Positions 13,189-16,495 of a stretch of DNA of 16,495 nucleotides are shown piece by piece. The position numbers and the translations under genes were made by a program. Origin of the DNA: RGIG3077 sp045541475 (GTDB lineage: Bacteria > Bacillota > Clostridia > Oscillospirales > Ruminococcaceae). The DNA is taken from assembly GCA_045541475.1 (NCBI GenBank), contig JAZQJI010000047.1, positions 1-16,495 on the forward strand, in the 5' to 3' direction. Each line of letters begins with the position of its first letter. Within the stretch, counting starts at the first letter, position 1. Below the pieces are notes generated by a model that saw only the letters and a list, made by a program, of their open reading frames with translations, searched no databases and was not told where the DNA came from.

Positions 13189-13911
13189 ATGATTAAAGAA
13201 GCACTTGAATACATTGTAGGCATGAGAACACCGCATATAACGACAATTGACGGAGACACCTACTCCGACAAATCACTGCATCGCATTAAGTACACACCAA
13301 AAGCCAACAAAATCACGATGAGCACATTATCAAGCCTTGTTGATTACATAAAATCAAATATTGACACAATGTCAGACACGATGATAATTCATGTTCAAAG
13401 CCCGACAAGAGTAGAAATGTACTCCGCTCTTGACTGTGACAGATGCCGCGAGTATATGGCAGAGGTCGAAGCACAGGTGCCATACTTTGATTTCAACAAA
13501 TTCATAGGGTCTGAAACGTTTCTTGTTAGCATACAATCGAAATTTATCGACCAACCCGATACTGATCGTGCATTGATTTTGAAATTTGCAGGGACTGTTG
13601 AAGCCGGTACTGTTGCTGAATACGGCGATAACGGCATAACTCAGCAGGCAACAGTAAAAACTGGGATTGCTTCAAAAGGCGCGGCTATTGTTCCGAATCC
13701 TGTTGTATTGAAACCTTTCAGAACTTTCATTGAAGTTGATCAGCCGATTTCGAAGTTTATTTTTAGAATGAAGCAGGATAAATACGACGGTATTCAATGC
13801 GCTTTGTTCGAAGCTGACGGCGGTGCGTGGAAAATTGACGCAATGAAAGCAATTAAACTCTATCTTGAGGAACAGTTGCAGGGCATCGAAGGATTTATCG
13901 TAATTTCATAA
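13189..13911 (+). CDS. Large conserved phage early protein
   Basis: 240 residues with AAAGGAG upstream. The sequence ('ALEYIVGMRTPHITTIDG', 'IHVQSPTRVEM', 'KFAGTVEAGTVAEYGDNG', 'QATVKTGIASKG', 'PVVLKPFRTF', 'CALFEADGGAWK') matches a protein common in early regions of clostridial phages. It may be distantly related to the YfdQ/DUF2303 family, but I am not sure. The fold seems alpha/beta with no catalytic motif I can name. It stands between the 'replication terminator'-like gene and SSB, suggesting a role in DNA metabolism. Confidence 0.7.
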   Translation: MIKEALEYIVGMRTPHITTIDGDTYSDKSLHRIKYTPKANKITMSTLSSLVDYIKSNIDTMSDTMIIHVQSPTRVEMYSALDCDRCREYMAEVEAQVPYFDFNKFIGSETFLVSIQSKFIDQPDTDRALILKFAGTVEAGTVAEYGDNGITQQATVKTGIASKGAAIVPNPVVLKPFRTFIEVDQPISKFIFRMKQDKYDGIQCALFEADGGAWKIDAMKAIKLYLEEQLQGIEGFIVIS

Positions 13912-13965
13912 GCATATTATCCCTGTCGGTAGGTGGTTAGACCGTCATTACGAAAGGTTGATTTA

Positions 13966-14436
13966 ATGTTAAATAAAGTAATTTTAATGGGCAGGCTTGT
14001 AGCGGATCCTGAGCTGAGAAAAACACAGAGCGATACTTCTGTTTGCAGATTTAGAATTGCTGTAAACCGTCCGTATCAGAAAGACAAAGAGCAGGAAGCG
14101 GATTTCATCAGCTGCACTGCATGGAGAGGTGCCGCCGATTTCATTCAGCGGTATTTCACCAAGGGCAGAATGATTATTGTTGAAGGTGCTTTGCGTAACA
14201 ACAACTACACCGATGCAAATGGTGTAAAGCATTATTTTATGGATGTTCAGGTTGATAATGTCAGCTTCGGTGAATCGAAAGGCAGTTCAGAGCAGAGCAA
14301 CGGACGCGGAATGCCGCCTCTGCCTTCACCTGTGCCGCAGGAAACAGTTTCGCCCAAGATTACGCAGGATGAACTTTCCCTCGGCGATATGAGCGATTTT
14401 GAAGAAATATTAAGCGACGGGGATGTTCCGTTTTGA
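13966..14436 (+). CDS. ssb: Single-stranded DNA-binding protein
   Basis: 156 residues from the ATG at 13966 (GAAAGG upstream; the open frame extends 11 codons earlier without support). Residues 1-105 are the OB-fold of bacterial SSB: 'NKVILMGRLVADPELR', 'RFRIAVNRPYQ', 'ADFISCTAWRGAADFI', 'KGRMIIVEGALRNNNYTD'. A Gly/Pro/Ser-rich linker follows, then the acidic tail ending DVPF, the docking tip for partner proteins. It coats phage ssDNA during replication and recombination. It lies 14 bp before the replisome organizer gene. Confidence 0.96.
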   Translation: MLNKVILMGRLVADPELRKTQSDTSVCRFRIAVNRPYQKDKEQEADFISCTAWRGAADFIQRYFTKGRMIIVEGALRNNNYTDANGVKHYFMDVQVDNVSFGESKGSSEQSNGRGMPPLPSPVPQETVSPKITQDELSLGDMSDFEEILSDGDVPF

Positions 14437-14450
14437 TTGGAGTTGGTTAG

Positions 14451-15233
14451 ATGCGTTCACGAAACGGCTACATAAAAATACATCGTGGATTGCTGGACTG
14501 GGGCTGGTACACCGATGCAAATACTATGCGTGTGTTTCTTCATCTTCTGCTAATAGCCAATTTTACCGAATCACAATTCCTCGGCGTGACAATAAATCGG
14601 GGCGAGGCTGTTGTTACAATGTCAGAATTGGCGAGCACACTCGAAATCAGCGTAAATCAAGTCAGAACTGCGCTGGAACATTTAAAAAGCACCGAAGAAA
14701 TCACAATCACAAGACACTCGAAATTTAGCGTAGTTACGATAAAAAACTACACCGACTATCAGACAGAACCCAATCAAAACCCAATCACATCACAATCAGA
14801 TCACAATCAAATCACAATCACATCACACCATAATAATAATATAATAAATAAAGAAATTAATAATATATCTTCTTCTGCGCGCGCGCACGCGCGAGAGGAA
14901 AGCGACAACATCAACGGATTGTTTGAAACTTTTTGGAACGCTTACCCGAAACAGTGTGGATATGACAAAGCGTTAACGGCATTTTTAAAGCTGAACCCCG
15001 ATAGCGAGCTGCTCGACACGATGCTTAAAGCAATCGCCGAGCAGAAGCTTTCAAGGCAGTGGCAAAATGTGCAGTACATTCCAAACCCTGCAACATGGAT
15101 TAACGGCAGAAGGTGGAATGATAAACTTCCTATGTCAGTACCGACGCAAAGGGAAAACAGCAAACACTCTTACGACCTGGACAAGTTTGAGCAATACGCT
15201 ATCGGCGCAATCAGAAAGGGCGGTAAGTCATGA
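14451..15233 (+). CDS. Phage replisome organizer / replication initiator
   Basis: 260 residues. Residues 1-105 form the winged-helix N-terminal domain of phage replisome organizers (TIGR01714-type: 'YIKIHRGLLDWGWYTD', 'FLGVTINRGEAVVT', 'VNQVRTALEHLKSTEEITIT'). A linker of about 45 residues rich in Asn, Gln, Ser and His (107-150) follows, then a C-terminal domain with 'FWNAYPKQCGYDKALTAFLK' and 'YIPNPATWINGRRW', common in phage replication proteins and thought to contact helicase or loader. The linker DNA carries 11-bp iterons and an AT-rich segment, likely the origin this protein opens. No helicase or helicase loader gene is seen in the window, so the phage may use host DnaC/DnaI or encode one further right. 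Confidence 0.88.
   Translation: MRSRNGYIKIHRGLLDWGWYTDANTMRVFLHLLLIANFTESQFLGVTINRGEAVVTMSELASTLEISVNQVRTALEHLKSTEEITITRHSKFSVVTIKNYTDYQTEPNQNPITSQSDHNQITITSHHNNNIINKEINNISSSARAHAREESDNINGLFETFWNAYPKQCGYDKALTAFLKLNPDSELLDTMLKAIAEQKLSRQWQNVQYIPNPATWINGRRWNDKLPMSVPTQRENSKHSYDLDKFEQYAIGAIRKGGKS
14771..14893. other. Putative phage replication origin inside the initiator gene
   Basis: Five tandem 11-bp units start at 14771, 14782, 14793, 14804 and 14815, with consensus CAATCANATCA (the first is degenerate). They are followed by an AT-only-like stretch at 14829-14873 (one block of TAATAATAATATAATAAATA) and then by an alternating purine-pyrimidine run, GCGCGCGCGCACGCGCG, around 14877-14893. Because 11 is not a multiple of three, each copy encodes different amino acids, so the repeat is kept at DNA level. 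Iterons plus an AT-rich unwinding element within the initiator coding region is the layout of lambda ori in gene O. Confidence 0.75.
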
Positions 15234-15439
15234 CAAACGCTGAGGCAATCAAAGCCAAGGAAAAAGGCATTCCTGTTGTTGCGTTTGGTGTCAAATACCG
15301 CTGTATCAAGGAACTGACCAAAGAGTACATATCAAACAGACGACAGCAAGGGTATGTGCTAAGGGCGTATCTTGAGTGTTACTGCGGTCACAGCGTAACA
15401 AAGGTCAGGATTAAGGATATAAAATATGCGGAGGATTAA
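15230..15439 (+). CDS. Small hypothetical early protein
   Basis: 69 residues, starting within the replisome organizer stop (ATGA overlap) with GGGCGG upstream. It is basic, with a compact alpha/beta look ('VKYRCIKELTKEYISNRRQQ') and three cysteines, two of them in 'ECYCGHS'. No recognised family. The tight coupling suggests co-expression with replication genes; a small DNA- or RNA-binding protein is possible from the charge, but that is speculation. Confidence 0.65.
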   Translation: MTNAEAIKAKEKGIPVVAFGVKYRCIKELTKEYISNRRQQGYVLRAYLECYCGHSVTKVRIKDIKYAED

Positions 15440-15441
15440 TC

Positions 15442-15759
15442 ATGAAAGAAAATACAGATATTTCAAAAGCCCTGCTTGATGATTTTTTTAAGAGCGACGA
15501 AAATTACACGGGTAATGTTCAGACCGAGGATGAAGAACGCTCAGAGCATGACAAGCATTGGAACGGCAATATGCTTGTTATGCAGTACAGCAATGAGAAC
15601 GCTGAGCTGAAAGCACTTCTGCACAAGCTCGTGAATATTGGTCGCAGCCGTGAGTTTCAGGCTAAACATCATAGCGATTTGTTTACCTGGGTGGACTCTG
15701 TGAATGAGGTAATCGATAAGGCGCAAGAGCTTCTTGGAGGTGGCAACGTTGACCGATAA
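15442..15759 (+). CDS. Hypothetical acidic helical early protein
   Basis: 105 residues with GCGGAGG upstream, three bases after the previous gene. The first 40 residues are acidic and probably disordered; the rest is helical ('NENAELKALLHKLVNIG', 'WVDSVNEVIDKAQELLGG'). No cysteines, membrane segments or known motif. Its end overlaps the start of the next gene by 11 bases, so translation is coupled. I do not recognise a family. Confidence 0.65.
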   Translation: MKENTDISKALLDDFFKSDENYTGNVQTEDEERSEHDKHWNGNMLVMQYSNENAELKALLHKLVNIGRSREFQAKHHSDLFTWVDSVNEVIDKAQELLGGGNVDR

Positions 15760-16279
15760 CGAGATTATTAAGGCTTTGGAGTGTTGCAACTCAACGGCAA
15801 AAGGGAGCTGTTTAAACAAATGCCCGTATTTTAATTACACTGCAAAATGCTCACAAGCAATGATTAAAGATACCCTTGACCTCATCAACCGACAGCAATC
15901 ACAGATTGAAGCTTTGCGGATGGATAACGCACAGCTACATAGCGATATTATCAATGCAAACCAAAATCTTGACCATATCACAAATCTTTGGGAAAACGAA
16001 AAAGAGAAAGTCGCAAAGGCAAAGCAAAAAGTTATAGATGCTTATAAAATGCTCAAAACCGCCAAGTCTGAAGCGGTAAAAGAATTTGCGGAGCAGATAC
16101 CGAAAAAACATCATCACACAAGAGTTGTTGATGTGAAGTGCAAAGCAAGGGAGAGCGTGTGCCCCGATTGTTTAGGAATAATTATTACCGCAGAAAACGA
16201 ATATCCGAAATTTTGCACTTGGTGCGGACAAACTATTGATTGGAGTGGGGGGGAAAAAAGAAAATGCGTGATAGATTGA
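15749..16279 (+). CDS. Phage protein with N-terminal cysteine cluster, coiled coil and C-terminal zinc ribbon
   Basis: About 176 residues from the TTG at 15749, chosen because GGAGG lies eight bases upstream and the resulting 'MTDNEIIKALECC' start is the one usual in this widespread Firmicutes phage family. The N-terminal 40 residues hold Cys pairs ('CCNSTAKGSCLNKCPYF', then a later Cys), probably a metal site. A coiled coil (about 42-120) follows, and a C-terminal ribbon has CPDC and CTWC (about 135-165) plus a HHH stretch before it. Function unknown, presumably protein-protein or nucleic-acid binding. A G7A6 run near the 3' end lies just before the next start. Confidence 0.75.
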   Translation: MTDNEIIKALECCNSTAKGSCLNKCPYFNYTAKCSQAMIKDTLDLINRQQSQIEALRMDNAQLHSDIINANQNLDHITNLWENEKEKVAKAKQKVIDAYKMLKTAKSEAVKEFAEQIPKKHHHTRVVDVKCKARESVCPDCLGIIITAENEYPKFCTWCGQTIDWSGGEKRKCVID

Positions 16280-16495
16280 TTGAGTTGTTAGAAGAAGCAA
16301 AAACAAAAGCACAAATCACTATTGGTAGTTTGAACAATGGTTGGGGGGTATGGTATGCCGACTATCTTCTTGAAAATGGCGTTATTGTATCGCCTTGTAA
16401 GGTGGGAGATAATGTTTATTGGATAAACAGAGTTTCATACAAAATCATGACCGACGAAGTTATATCCATACATCAATACGAGGAAGTCGGATCGT
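16264..16495 (+). CDS. Phage early protein, cut by the window edge
   Basis: An open frame from ATG 16264 runs without stop to the right edge (77 codons visible). The G-rich run at 16247-16253 can serve as its RBS, and it overlaps the previous gene by 16 bases. The visible protein has an N-terminal helix ('RDRLIELLEEAKTKA') and 'ADYLLENGVIVSPCKVGDNV', a segment common in small Firmicutes phage proteins of unknown role, where a short beta-rich domain follows. The C-terminus is missing, so nothing more can be said. Confidence 0.75.
   Translation, partial: MRDRLIELLEEAKTKAQITIGSLNNGWGVWYADYLLENGVIVSPCKVGDNVYWINRVSYKIMTDEVISIHQYEEVGS

Noticed and set aside
14771..14825. Short repeats as a CRISPR array
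   Set aside because: The 11-bp units are contiguous without spacers, lie inside a coding gene and have no cas genes nearby.
16247..16260. G7A6 run at the end of one gene and just before the next, as a programmed frameshift or phase-variable site
   Set aside because: A -1 shift would enter the next frame, but no standard slippery heptamer is in the right phase, and the G-rich run is better explained as the RBS of the following gene.

Overview
The window is the left end and early region of an integrated temperate phage in a low-GC Gram-positive bacterium. Gene content, Shine-Dalgarno-led starts and family resemblances point to Clostridia, probably a gut Oscillospiraceae-type host, but the taxonomy is inference. 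No head, tail, packaging or lysis gene is visible, so the late genes must lie beyond the right edge.

Layout: (1) 1-278 is the chromosome/phage junction. It holds a host rightward terminator, the terminator and 3' half of a tRNA-Ser(GCU) gene read on the minus strand (the likely attachment site), and two short direct repeats that may be integrase arm sites. (2) 279-5166 is a leftward lysogeny operon: XRE repressor, ImmA/IrrE metalloprotease, zinc-ribbon/TM/OB-like exported protein, membrane-anchored HIRAN/zinc-ribbon protein, DUF4041-T5orf172 (GIY-YIG) protein and tyrosine integrase. (3) 5167-5332 is the genetic switch, with two divergent consensus promoters and TCTCAA-type operator boxes. (4) 5333-8861 is the first rightward block: Cro-like protein, excisionase-like HTH protein, small membrane protein, small HTH-like protein, beta-class amino methyltransferase, a small ORF and a C5-cytosine methyltransferase. 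(5) 8862-8963 is a regulatory gap with an internal promoter embedded in a 10-bp inverted repeat. (6) 8964-15233 is the recombination/replication block: SMC/RecF-like ATPase, zinc-ribbon partner, third XRE regulator, RecE/RecB-like PD-(D/E)XK nuclease with four cysteines, ERCC4-type nuclease, 'replication terminator'-like protein, a large conserved phage protein, SSB and a phage replisome organizer. (7) 15230-16495 holds small accessory early genes, the last one cut by the window edge.

How it works together: the leftward promoter keeps the repressor and its protease partner on. ImmA/IrrE probably clears the repressor on DNA damage, since the repressor itself has no S24 autoprotease domain. Release of the rightward promoter gives Cro, the excision factor, the methyltransferases that can mask phage DNA from host restriction, then recombination and replication proteins. 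Replication most likely starts inside the replisome-organizer gene, where 11-bp iterons are followed by a strongly AT-rich stretch, as in the lambda O/ori arrangement. The most unusual part is the set of membrane-linked accessory genes in the lysogeny operon, in particular the HIRAN protein next to the GIY-YIG protein, a candidate superinfection-exclusion or DNA-entry defence unit.
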